Assembly (NCBI GenBank): GCA_003184365.1 | Contig: NKYR01000047.1 | Coordinates: 186,001 to 250,000, forward strand | Reading direction: 5' to 3' | Origin: Evernia prunastri | Lineage: Eukaryota; Ascomycota; Lecanoromycetes; Lecanorales; Parmeliaceae | Length of the DNA stretch: 64,000 nt | Part shown: positions 23,140 to 34,600 of the stretch, piece by piece | Layout of the letters: every line of letters starts with the position of its first letter | Numbering within the stretch: the first letter of the stretch is position 1 | The notes under the pieces: generated by a model | Seen by the model: the letters and a program-made list of their open reading frames with translations, nothing else | Told to the model about the DNA's origin: nothing | Databases searched by the model: none | Position numbers and translations under genes: made by a program

Positions 23140-23940
23140 CCTCGCGCCTTGAACTTCCTAAATTGTAAGGCACAACATCCTCACCACGTCTTCTTGCTCG
23201 TCAACCTCTACGTCAATCCGTCCCATCCTTCTCAAAGTCTTCCTGACAAAATAATCCTTCGCCGTGGAACATTGCATGATGTGTTGACTTTCTGTCCGTG
23301 CTAATAGCTGCTTGACCCGACCATGTTCCTTGCGTAGTGCCTAGTCAATCCTTCGAAGTATTTGACAAGGCCAAGCAGCTACTTTGGTGGATGTTGTTCT
23401 CTTTCACCACCACAATCTTCCTCTCGGGCATCACGCCCTGGAGCGTGAAGTTCGGTCGGCTCTTGATGTTTGATTCACCTTCGTATTAGCAGCCTCCGTG
23501 ATATTGTGCCCAGCTGAAACATAAGACTTCATTGAGCCTCTCGGGGTAACCATTATCGAAATCTGCATCGGCGACAACGATCGTCCAGGGCTCCACCATG
23601 CAAATATGCATTTCCAACCACGAACCTTGACGAACTCCTTGCGACTGCCAACATTACTGCTTGCATCAACTTTAGCAGCGCTACCGAGCTATGATAGCAT
23701 TTTGACGGAAGTACTCCTGCTCTTGCCCTAGCGACCACCGCAAATTTGCCACGCTTTCCTGCGCAATCTTCACCGCGTCGTTCTAAATGCAGGAACCCCT
23801 CCTAAAACTCTCTCCAAAACCCCCTTTGCCCCAATCTTCTTTCCGAGGATTCGTCCCAAACCCGCACTGAGTTCGTCGCATTTCAAATATTCGACAAGAA
23901 CTCTCAATCAATGACGAGGTGTACCTCCCTGAAAAGGGTG
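23140..23940 (-). pseudogene. eroded protein-coding relic, family unknown
   Basis: Reading the minus strand gives protein-like blocks broken by stops and frame changes. They run roughly 23905-23790 (SAGLGRILGKKIGAKGVLER), 23790-23695 (KIAQESVANLRWSLGQEQEY), 23605-23430 (PWTIVVADADFDNGYPERLN) and 23345-23170 (KEHGRVKQLLARTESQHIMQ). At least two of the stops (near 23342-23344 and 23486-23488) are one C-to-T change away from glutamine codons. I do not recognise the family. The blocks are balanced in composition and hold the same strand for about 800 bp, which is why I read them as a dead gene rather than chance. Confidence 0.5.
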
Positions 23941-24879
23941 TTTAATCACGTTGTGGGGTGGTTATTCGCGCCTTGCGGACCCAGGGTGTGATATCCGGGT
24001 GATCTCGGGAAGCTTCGGGGACGGAAATGAAATCTACGTTGTGGGTTGCCTCCGAGCCCCGGATGGCGCACCAGGATCCCGGAAAGTGCTGCTAGCAGCC
24101 CCAACCCTGATTTCGGAAGCGGCCCTACAGCGAGAGGCCTCACACATATCCCTTGAGAGCGTATGGATTAAATTTTTGGGGACCTGTTCTGGGTCTGATG
24201 AGGACCCCGGGCGAGGAGGAAAGGTCGATAGATCTCAGATTGAGCTCCGCTAATGCGCGACTCCGAAGCAGCTCCAAGCGCATTGTCTAGACCACTCTTC
24301 TGGCAGATAGTTATTCGGGCCTTGATACATATAGGAGTCTTAGCAGGTGTACTTTTGGCGCAGACCTCCATACGATAGTAAGTTTGGGTATTACTAGGAC
24401 AAGATATCAATGAAAACGTGAGTCTCTCAAACAAATGATGGGTCGGGATTCTTTACATACGACAACTTACCTTACTTTATATAAAAGTGGTGGCGCAACC
24501 TTTCATAACATTGAAACACCTTAGTGCGCGGCTTTCTCTCAGGCAACTTCAAAGCATCCTGTCACCTACCTTTTTTGGCGTTGAACATCTCGCAATAGCA
24601 GCGAAAACGAGACTGAACATTTTAGAAACGCCGTCTGGAAGGCCGTAGTGAATAATATAATAGGACCGATCCCAAGGCTGTATGCGAAGCTTTCGTCCAA
24701 AATTGATTGACTGCTCCACCCAGAACGGTATAAGATGGTTGGTATGGTCTTCCGGGTTTCCTTCACTGCTCAAGCATCCCATTTCAAAAGCTCATCAGTG
24801 TGATCAATGAAGGATATGAGATTCTTTTCATTCCCTTGCTTGTTACAGCTCAGTGCGAGGCTAGGTTACTGTTCTCATC
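23941..24879. other. gene-free stretch upstream of the protease-like gene
   Basis: No gene seen. The final part should include the promoter and 5' untranslated region of the secreted protease-like gene. Confidence 0.4.
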
Positions 24880-27800
24880 ATGGCCCCCAAATCTTCCACA
24901 CACGTCGCTCTACTGCTCATCGCGCTCGTTTTCATATGCAGTCATGCTGCACATATTAGCTACAGCACTCAGATATCATTGGAAGCGAAGGCTTCAACAC
25001 TCCTGAACACCGCTACCAATTCCTGCTCGCCAAGTATCTCCGCTGCCCTCAAAAAGACCCCAGGTCGACCGTGGTCCTTCAATCATACATTGACGACCGG
25101 CAGCTCAGGCATTCCCTTGAAGTCAAGACGGCTGGCTGCAACAGCGCCCAGCTTAAATACATCTTTCCACACGTCGACGGAATCCGATCAGAAGATACTT
25201 TCATTCTCAGCGCCCGTGAGCAACTCCAGCTTTCTGGATCCACCTTGGCATACAAACAGCTCAAATCCGACCCTGAATGTTCAACTTGTTACGGCGAATC
25301 GCACTGCATCTAGCACGCTCGCAGGTTCCACAACGCCACGAGCTCCGGGAACCAGTAGCCGAACGCCGTCCCCATTGCCTACATTGGCCCTTCTACCGTC
25401 TACGACACCTAGCCACAGCCAAGTTCAGACATTGCAGTACTTGCAAGCAGCCGGGTCGAATTCCACCGCAGTCTTCAACATTCAACTGACCACAACCATA
25501 ACATCACTGCCCAGCACGTTTAGCACCATTTCCGCTTCACGAGTGGATTCCGATACTACTTCAATAATCAACGGTACTGTCTTTCCCGTTCTCTATACTG
25601 GTACGAATGGGGGTATACTACTTGCAGGGTTGGGTCTCCCAACAGTCTCTCCTAAGAAAACTACGAGACCTGGCTGCAACTTGAAGGGCCTTAGGGCAAT
25701 CTTTGGAACAATTGTCCCTTGTGGAGCTATTCTACGGATTCCCAGAGTTGGATACGTTGTGATCGATCCTCGCGGCATCCCAAGATTGATCGGATCACCG
25801 CCGGCTGACCCTGGTGAAGATGATGGTGATGGGAAAAGCACTAGATACAGAGAAACCGCTAAAGCATCATCAGCGGTCCATGATATGAGCACAATGACAA
25901 AATCTAGCATTCTGAGCTCTAGCGTGGCGAATTCGACTTCCAGAAAGCTAAGTAGCACTTCAGTACAATCATCCTCTGCCATTGGAAGCCTTGGGGCGTG
26001 GCTTATCTACCCGAGTGCAACGCCTGCACCCAATCCGTCTTCTCTGCGTACATTTTTGCAACAGGAATTAGGCTTGAATGGTTTTCGTGAGATGACGCTC
26101 TTGGACGGAAACCTGTCCAAAGACACCATATTCAGCGGATCCATGAATGGTACGACAGCCGCAAAGTTCGCACATCGGATAGACCTAGTTAGTATCTCTG
26201 ACTGTGCTATCTCATAAAAGTTTTGGCCGACAAATCGTGGTGATCTTGAAAGCGTCTGACGGGCACCATCATATAGATATCTGCTGTGGAGCCCAACGAC
26301 GATATATACAACAACGAGGGCGACTATCCAACCGAAGGAGGTTCTTATGATACCTCCACTGCTTCTTGTATCCAGGGGAACCTCACGCGAAGAAGCGAGA
26401 TCACGGAAACCCAAAGTGAACGTCAAAATTCAGCCTCAGATCTCAGAGGCGATGAAGGGTTTCACACAAGTGTGGTCGAGAAACGACTGCTAGACTACGT
26501 TGCGATTCCGCAATATCACGGTGTCACACCAGGACTTAGGTTCGTGTCTCAGTACAGAAACAATCCCAGTCTCGAAGACTTCGTAGACTATGTGTTTCTG
26601 GACAAAGCCGGTCCAGATGCTTTTACAAAGGCTCCCGGCGAACGCGCACCTCTTTACATATTACATTACGGCGCTGTACGTCTCTAATGAACCACTCATG
26701 ATATGAAGGCATTGACGACTCATGGTTACACGATCAGGATTCTAGCAACTTGGATTTCATTCACATGAAGGGCAGCGTACGTTGGCTGTGGCCTGATCGC
26801 GCCATGTGGGAAAAATATAGTGACCTGCCATATCTTTCGGAGACGGATCCAAATGGGAGAGGGTCTTGCACTGTGAGTGTCTTGTTTATATCCAATAATA
26901 GAGCTGACCAATTACGAAAAGGCTTCAATCGCCGCAGGCTGGTGGTACGGTCTGGCTAAAAAAGCTGATGTAATTATAGTGCCACTTCCGTACAAGGATA
27001 CAAAGAAAGAGAAATACGTTGTCAAAGCAGAAGTATTTCTTCAAATGACGCTGCTCGTTCAAGACGATATTCGGCATGAACAGGATTCCGACACACTGTA
27101 TGCGCCTGTCGTCCTTATACCAAGAGAATTTGACAGACCGAATAGAGGTACTGTCCAAGAGTATGAAACCAATAAGTTGCTCGGAAAGTCAACCACGAAG
27201 AAAGTCATTGAAGCTCTAAGAGGTCTCGTGGCTCTGCACGCAGCAATTGTCACAGGGGCGGGAAATTGGAATGTAAGTATCAAACTTCAAGAGCTCCTCG
27301 TGCATACATGTATGCTAACGAAGGGTATCCCATAGACCCCTAAGAAGGCAAACGCGGCAAGGGCACCAGGTATCTATGCGGTGTGTGCCTAACCCCATTC
27401 ACCTTACGTTACATATGAGATTTCAGAGAAATGATACATTTTTGCATCTTGATAGCATTCTCATCAAGATCATTTCGCAATTATGAAAAGATAGCACTAA
27501 CTTTGGGATCCCAGCTGCCTGCCATAGCGGCTCAGGAGTTCGATGCCGTAATACCGGGCGTCATGGATACTCCGGGAATCCCAGAGCTGATTGTAGTAGG
27601 CGGAGTCTACGCCGAGAAAGGGTCTTTTGGATATGGCAAAGACAAAAAAAGAGAATACTTTAAGGGTGGCGAGAAGATGAAATGGTCACGGGACGATCCT
27701 ATTATAGACGTATGGGCACCAGGTTTCCTGGTGCAATGCGCGAAGGGTACAGAGAGGGGGGTACAGCAAGTCTCCTCGACGTAAGTAAACCAACAATTGC

Positions 27801-28708
27801 TCTTAATACGTTTTACCAGTTTTGAGGTAATGGCGCATTCTATCTACTGTCCATGGTCTCCAACATCACAAAAGCAGGATTCGATATGCAGTGCTGACAA
27901 AGGAAATAGTGAGTACGCAGCCGCATATGCCGCTGCGCTCGCAGTCTATCTCATATCCATCTATCGCCAAGAATTTTGGAACCAAGTGACGCCACATTAC
28001 AGCTTCCCCGAGATCGTCAAAGACTCTGTTCTGATAAGATCATGGTCGCGCAACGGCGGGCCTTCTGCAATAGCTAATGGTCTTTCAGGGCACAAAGACC
28101 AGCAATCCGAGATTTCGCCCTGGAAATGGGCAGTCCCCAGGACACAAGCCAAGCGTGACGACCAGAGTGACCAGTCTCAACTTTGTCTCGGCAACTCTAC
28201 AGTACAATCCTCCGATACCTTGTCCTTCACTAGAAGCCTTCCTTCACTTTCAGCAAGGTCATCGGAGGGCAGCGAGCCTTCATCTACAGCAGTGAGCATT
28301 AGTGGAACAGCAGTCGCCGTTTCCCCCGGAGCTCGAAACCCTGAGCAAACTACCTCCAACTCGACCGAAGAATCACTCCACTCGTCAACAGCCCAAGACA
28401 CCGCAATCCCCGCCACAACATCCACGCCAATCGTGGGAATCCCTCATTTCTCACCAACGACGTTCGACGTGCCGATGGCGTCCACAATCACGTACCCTTC
28501 CAGTGCTTCTGCAACGGAAACTCCCGGGGTCGCAACGGCGGGGCTCGTGTCGCCGCCCGAAGTCCACATCCCGGTTTGTAACGTCAAGGGCTGGCGGCCG
28601 TGGCAGGATTCGTGTATTGAGAATTGCAATGGTGGTGTCTGTACGGGCTATGGCACTAATCAGAATGAGCCGCCAATCTGGTATTGTAGTCATTGCCCCA
28701 ACGAATAA
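24880..28708 (+). CDS. secreted subtilisin-like (S8) protein with altered catalytic residues
   Basis: Predicted exons are 24880-26187, 26277-26675, 26738-26872, 26922-27272, 27336-27380, 27515-27780 and 27820-28708, about 1130 residues. A signal peptide (VALLLIALVFICSHA) precedes about 400 Ser/Thr-rich residues. A degenerate subtilisin fold follows. The Asp site reads YILHYGA (residues 563-569) where family members have an Asp. The His site reads DPNGRGSC (near 610) with Arg in place of His. The Ser site reads KGNSEYAAAYAAALAVYL, keeping Ser865. Core strands such as ADVIIVPL and PELIVVGGVY remain. A Ser/Thr linker and a Cys-rich end (CNVKGWRPW, then CSHCPNE) complete it. Introns near 27381-27514 and a possible extra in-frame one at about 27827-27877 are the least certain. 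Probably a catalytically dead secreted protein. Confidence 0.75.
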
Positions 28709-30255
28709 GATAGCTTGATGATTGGTTTTGGGGGGGGGGGGGGGGTGAAGGGGAAGGGGAACAGCTGTGCAAATCAGAGAAATTGACATAGAATGATCTC
28801 AACAATTTCTCTCGAACAGTGGGGCTATGGATTAGTCGGACTTATGATGGGTCTATTGGTGATTTTCGTATCCAGTCTAGATATACGACATGCTTAAATC
28901 CCCTGATAGTGTCTGGTCACTTATCGATGCGATCATGATTTGAATATGGCATTTAACCAAACTTCTTGGAAGGTCGATCGCCTTGGGGCTGGTCTCTCCC
29001 CTATAATATCTGCCCATTGTTCGGATGCACTCCTGCATAGCAGTTTCTCTTGTCTCGCCCACCCACACCTGTATTTAGACTTCATTCAAAAATAGGTCTG
29101 TGCTACAAGTACGGAAAGTTCCTGGCTCCAAGGCAATAAAATATGCCCGTCCAGACCTCTATCTGCATGTGGCCGTGGCGTTGGAACGGTCCAATTACTA
29201 TTGACGTGTTCACTTAATAAGCTTGTCAGCCGCGTATTTGCTGGGTGCCTTCCATGCATATGCAAATTCCACCATTGTCACTGATGACCGTTCTACCAAT
29301 AGTCATTTAGGCAGCCCCTCCTTTCCCCATCAGCCTTACGACGGCTGATGGCCCCTTATCTAGATCCACTATGCATCATCCACCACCACCGCTGTGCCCC
29401 GCCGAGAGATCTTTCCTTCCAGCACACATTAGAAGACCGATCGCACTGCAATCAGACACCATCCGCACGCAGAGTGGCGTCCCGCCAGTCCTGAAGCGCT
29501 TCGAGCGTAGATCTCGAGGGACGCGATGATTCGCTGATCGGACCTCTGTTCTGTTGGCACGGTCGGGTATCACAGGCAACAGTCTCGGCTGAGCAGCTTT
29601 AGAGCAAGAGAAGTCTGCTTCAAAGGGGCTCCGGAGTGCACATTAGCTTCCGTTGAAACAGAAGCTAAAGCAAGGTCAAGAAGCATCGCGAGCTCAGTCA
29701 ATTACGATGCTATTTACATCAACACATCAGAAACTGGGCCTTCCTGCAGTCTGAACGGATACTGTTCATCAGATCCTTACTTTTCATCTCCAGCGAAATG
29801 ATTCGCCATTTCTCAACCGCGGCTCCGTCTTCGCAAAGATGGAAATTGACTGGTCCGCTTACACGCTGACGCCGCCAGAGTTTTTCGTATGACATGCATA
29901 TGCAGCGATACGAACCTCGGTACTCCATGTGTGCTGCCAATATATGGCTGAGGCTGTGCTTGTAAGATTGAGAGCATTTCAGCTGGGAGACCATTGGCCA
30001 TTGTCGCTTATTATGAGTATAGAAGAGCCTTCATTCGACGTTGATGCGCATATCTCGCGCCTGGTACCAATGGTGCCAGGAAGCTGACATGCGGTAATTA
30101 GAGAGACCCTGGATGTAGTACCAATCGGGATGTGAGACGGAGCTGAGCATGTAGATATTGAGGTAGGCTTCTCCTTTCTCTCTCTATAAGAACTTGACCG
30201 CCCTTCCCCTCTGCATTGTCCACGATCAAAATTCTGATTTGCGACAACTTTTACA
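28709..30255. other. intergenic region with a 16-base G run
   Basis: No supported gene. The run of 16 G at 28730-28745 sits just after the protease-like stop codon and is followed by a G/A-rich tract. Minus-strand open frames at 28877-29068, 29376-29579 and 29719-30317 show no family. Confidence 0.4.
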
Positions 30256-32402
30256 ATGTCCATCCTCTGTCTACCTTGGCTGTTGGTGTTTTGGTTTTCT
30301 GGTTCCGTGACATCCACCGATTCTCGTGAGTGCGAGTAATTACTGTTCTAATTCCGAGTGTCTTTGCGTTTCAGGACACTGATCTGGCATTGCTTTCTGC
30401 AGTCTTTTATAGGAATGGGTCGAACGGGGGCTTTTCCAACCTACACCCAAGGCCACAATTCTTATCCGAGAAATCTGCCGTGACAGCAGTAGCCTCATCT
30501 AAGCTGCACAGCCCTCAATCCGACTATGAGGTGACAACGGAAGCTGCGTGTTCTCAGCAAGGGTATCCGTCCAGCAAAGGTCAAATCTTCAACTCCAGTC
30601 ATCTCTTCGCAGGCAGTTCCCTTCTCTCCCTGCCACGGAACCTCTCCCGTATTGAATCCTTGTGGAGTAACTGTACATCTAAGTCACCGAATCACTACAT
30701 CCATTTTCTGCCCGTGATACGTCCAATCATAGCCTTGCAACCAGCCAAAGGTCTTGTTTCAAACCCAGTGTCTACTCCAGATCATCCGGCTCAAGCAAAA
30801 CCTGCATCTTCCCCAACGCATTCACTTCCCATCCAGACCGCGACCTCTGAGCTCGATGTGCCGGCTGAGGGCCAATCCTCGACCGATGGGTATGACTTGA
30901 ATCCGTCAAATGCATCAACCGATCAGACATCGAAAAATGATGAGACGGTCGCACCTACCCCAGCACCAAACAGTGGTCTAAGTCCAGTAGATCAGCGTCA
31001 AGAAGATGCATCTGTTGCGACAAGTTCTCACCAAGATGCAGGGCATGAGGATCTTACAACCACCAGTGCGCATCAAGAGAGCGACGCCAAAGATGGAGAC
31101 CCACCACAAATTCCAGGACCAGCGGGAGAAAGTCAGCAGAGTACTCCATTTGCGGCTGAAGACCAACAAAGAGGAGGAAACGATTCTCCTACAAACCAGG
31201 TTTCGCATCAGGATGGCGGCATTCAAGGCGCAAATTCAGCAGCCGTGGATAATACCAAGCCAGATAAGCCTTCGGGAGCCAGCATCGTGGTCGGTACCCA
31301 CACGATATCCGTCGATGCTTCGGGCACCAGCTTCGATAGTGTACCCTTAGAGCCCCAAGGGTCGCCCGTCACAGTGTCTGGTGCCGCTGCTATAATACAA
31401 GGCAGTAGTATCATCGTTGGTGACGCTATTATTCACCTACCACCACCAACCACAGACAATCCAACCTTGATCGCAGGACATAAGGTGACGCCTCTAGTGG
31501 GTGCCGTTGCTATTGATGGAGAGACATTGCGTGCCGGGGAGTCCCCACGTACCATAGCAGGTACACTAATGTCACTCGGTAGTAACGATTATCTCGCCAT
31601 AAACCCCACTGTTCAGGCTTTGCCTACATCTCCTCCGCAGGCTGTTGGGAACCTAGTTGATGGGCAAACAAATAAAATAGATGGGCAGGCGTTTGAGGTC
31701 CTCTCGAACGGCATCTCAATTGGAGGGACGACCCTCACTCCTGGGGGTCCAGCTGCGATAGTATCTGGCACCCGGATATCCCTGGGCAGTACAGCCCTTG
31801 TGATCGACAGAAGCACAATTCCTGTCTCACCCGCGAGTCCGAGTCCCTTTACCACAGTCATCGGTGGCCAGGTCATCACAGCAGCTCCCTCCTCAATCAT
31901 CCTCCAAGGCACATCACTTGAGCCCGGCGCCCCTGGCATGACACTAGACAACACACTCATCTCCCTGAACAAAGCAGGCTCACTCATCCTCGGCTCCCGC
32001 ACCATGGCTCTCGGTGGCTCAAGTCTGATCACTCGAATCGGTGACCAGCGTATCACGGCGGGGCCCACAGGCGTCCAGATCGCAGGCGGTACATTGCTCC
32101 CAGGTGCGGCTGGCTGGACGATTAATGGGACGAGGGTATCTCTAGATGCTGTGGGCGATGTTATTATCAGTGAGAAGACAATTTCTCGTGATGGCCACGG
32201 TACAGAGATGAGTGAGTTGGTCCTGGGTGGTACTAGGTTGAATGGGGCTGCCGCAAGTACGTCATCGTTATCGAATCAAACGAATGGGTCAAGCCGGGGT
32301 GCTGGGACTGAAGGAAAGGTTTTCTATGCTGGAGCTGAAAGGCTCCGGGGCGTGCACTTCTGGACCGCCGCTGCTATTGTAGCCATTGTGGCCCAGGTGT
32401 GA
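30256..32402 (+). CDS. secreted Ser/Thr-rich surface protein with repeated beta units
   Basis: Exons are 30256-30325 and 30403-32402 (GTGAGT..CTGCAG intron), coding for 689 residues. Exon 1 supplies a signal peptide (LCLPWLLVFWFSGSV). Residues about 130-310 are rich in Ser, Thr, Gln, Asp and Pro and look heavily O-glycosylated. From about 315 to 640 there are roughly five imperfect units of 50-65 residues with the recurrent pattern GG-I-A-P, GTxLxPGxPG, GTxxSLG, such as GGTTLTPGGPA and GTSLEPGAPG. These units are known from many fungal cell-surface proteins. A hydrophobic C-terminus (FWTAAAIVAIVAQV) after a small-residue stretch would fit a GPI-anchor signal. Its function is unknown. It lies 1.5 kb after the protease-like gene on the same strand. 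Confidence 0.75.
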
Positions 32403-32938
32403 TCTTCCGAATCTAGACGAAGATAATAGTTGAGTCTCAAGAGCATACGCATTTGCCGGAGCGCAGGCATCTTGGGGTGCAGAGGTTTTGGCGCAGGTCC
32501 CAACGGAACAGGCTCCAAAGTAGGATGTGATACCTTGATACATATTCAGAGGTCTTCATGATTAGCATTAAGACTTCTCCGGGCGGTCGGTGCCACCTTC
32601 CGAGGTCTAATGTCCCCCGCCACAGACACTTGCTGTAAACATTCTTAGATTATCACCAAACTAATCGGAATACGTTCGTTCCTATACGCACCGAATGTCA
32701 CACGAAGACAGTTCTACGAAGCTTATTAAGTCAGGATCTCCGATAGAATTATGTGCAAGAATCAACATTTTGCCTTGCCAGCAACGATCTGGTCAACCTC
32801 GAAGGATGATGATTTTCGATACCGACTGGAAGAGAATGATGCGCAAGGCTTGTTGAGAGGGTGTTGCTGCCCTGCCAACCCTGCAACGTTGTGAGGCTTA
32901 TAGGAATTGAATGGTCGTCTCAGGCCGTACTCTACCCA
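32403..32938. other. intergenic stretch between convergent genes
   Basis: No gene is seen; it probably contains only the two 3' ends. Confidence 0.4.
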
Positions 32939-34314
32939 TTAATCTAAACCCGAGTACTCGTTTAGGATCTTGCTTCCCCATGTCCCCGGTAGCTCGCCGT
33001 TGCCTATTCCCAGATTGTCATCTTGTTTACCAGACCCGCTAGCTGATCTAATTGAGTTGAACCAAGATGGATGTATGCGTCGGCTAAACGACGTGATCCG
33101 TGTTTTCACGAAGACCTTGCATGCCCGAAAGAACGGGGGTACAGACGGCAGGCAAGCAGCACTGAGAACAAAGTCATTTTCGATACTGTTCCAAACACCA
33201 ATACGAACACCAGCAGCTATGTCTCGTTAGTACATGTCAATAACTGCGTCAATCCGCAGGAAGCCATTTACAGAGCAGCGTGTTAATGTCCGGATTGCCG
33301 AGGAGAGCCGTGTTGGAGTCCAATTTGATGACGGCGAACGCGAAGGAACTAGTATTTCGTAAGGTAAGCTGTCGTGATACCCTAACGGATCAGCATTTAC
33401 GCAAGACCCAGGCCCATCAGGGCCATTGTGCTGAGCTTCTTCCATGTCGGCATCTGCAAACCCCAGACGATTATGCTAGGATAGATGGCGAAGGCAATGT
33501 CCATGAAGGCGGAGATACCTGCATAGGATGTTTGAGCATGCGTGCACTGACATACCAAGAGGTCAGATTTCCAAGTACATACCGCTCACGGTACAAGAAT
33601 AAATGATTTGCACAGATCTGTCCCAACAACGAGTTTGTGGATATTGAAAAGGATTCCACTGCCCTGCAGCGGGGTTGCACTGCACAAAGGTTATGGTGAA
33701 ACCAACAACAGCCAAGATGTTCAGAGCAACGCAAAGAGACATTATTGAGATCCTCAGCCAACGCTGCGGTCGGAAAAGGCGAGTAATTAGGATACCGACG
33801 CCCAATTTTGGCAGCGCTATACTTAGGAAGGCCCAGGCATCGGTGAAAATGACCCAGAAGGCGGCCGTCGGGATGGTTTTGGGTATGTTCGCGGGCGTGA
33901 TGATTCTGGTCGAGTAGAGCGCCTTTTGGAAGACTGCAGCTCGAGTAATATCAAGCATCTTGTGGAAGCAGTCAGCGACTTGGCTTGCGGTGCTGTTGAG
34001 GGAGGAGAGCGTACCCACGATATGGAGAGGACGAGGTCATCCCAGCCAAGAGCGTCTTTGTGCAGGTGCATGCGTGAAAAGATTTTCATGCCAAAGAGAA
34101 TGGTTAAGATAGCGGTGAAAGGCCATGTCGCAGCAGAGGCCTGGTATGTACTTGGAGTAAGTGCTTCTAGGTCAGCCATGGCCGCTGTGCGTATTGAAAA
34201 GATGTTTCGGACGCGCGCCAATGAGTGGACGAGGAGAAGAAAATCAAGGAAGGAAGCAAGGATATGGAGAAGAAGGGCAATCTGGAGAAGCGGCAGAGAG
34301 AAAGATGGGCCCAT
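32939..34314 (-). CDS. rhodopsin-domain (Pth11-like) seven-helix membrane protein
   Basis: Exons on the minus strand are 34314-34015, 33958-33583, 33518-33401, 33348-33272 and 33216-32939, giving 382 residues with every phase closed. The first intron is 56 nt and includes a GCTGAC branch-like site. The protein carries the fungal rhodopsin domain: WPFTAILTILFGMKIFSRM (TM1), GWDDLVLSISWMLDITRAA (TM2), LPKLGVGILITRLFRP (TM3), a conserved FVQCNP and CWDRS between TM4 and TM5, then SAFMDIAFAIYPSIIVW, and VWNSIENDFVLSAACLP (TM7) before a basic tail. A start at Met46 (34179) would suit the family better and give 337 residues; the first 45 residues are hydrophobic. Relatives are plasma-membrane receptors or sensors, as in Pth11. 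No ligand is known. Confidence 0.82.
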
Positions 34315-34600
34315 TGATAATGTATACTCCCAACCCCTCGTTCCGCTACTGCAGAGATCTATCTAGCCCGTTATTCAAAGTGATCCGATTGGAGATATGC
34401 TGGGTGCATAGTATTTGCACCATACATTGACTACAGACGTACCTACCTATATACTGTACCGCGGGAGGCCGGCTCAGCTGGACGATAACGCAAGTAGTAG
34501 GTAGGTACTGATAACAGTTAATGATATTCATTTAGGAATGTTTTAAAAAGCATACGGTAAGTCATTATTTTCTTATAGATTCACGCGCAAAGCATATTCG
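34315..34600. other. short intergenic stretch
   Basis: No gene seen between the rhodopsin-domain gene and the adenylation-domain relic. Confidence 0.35.
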
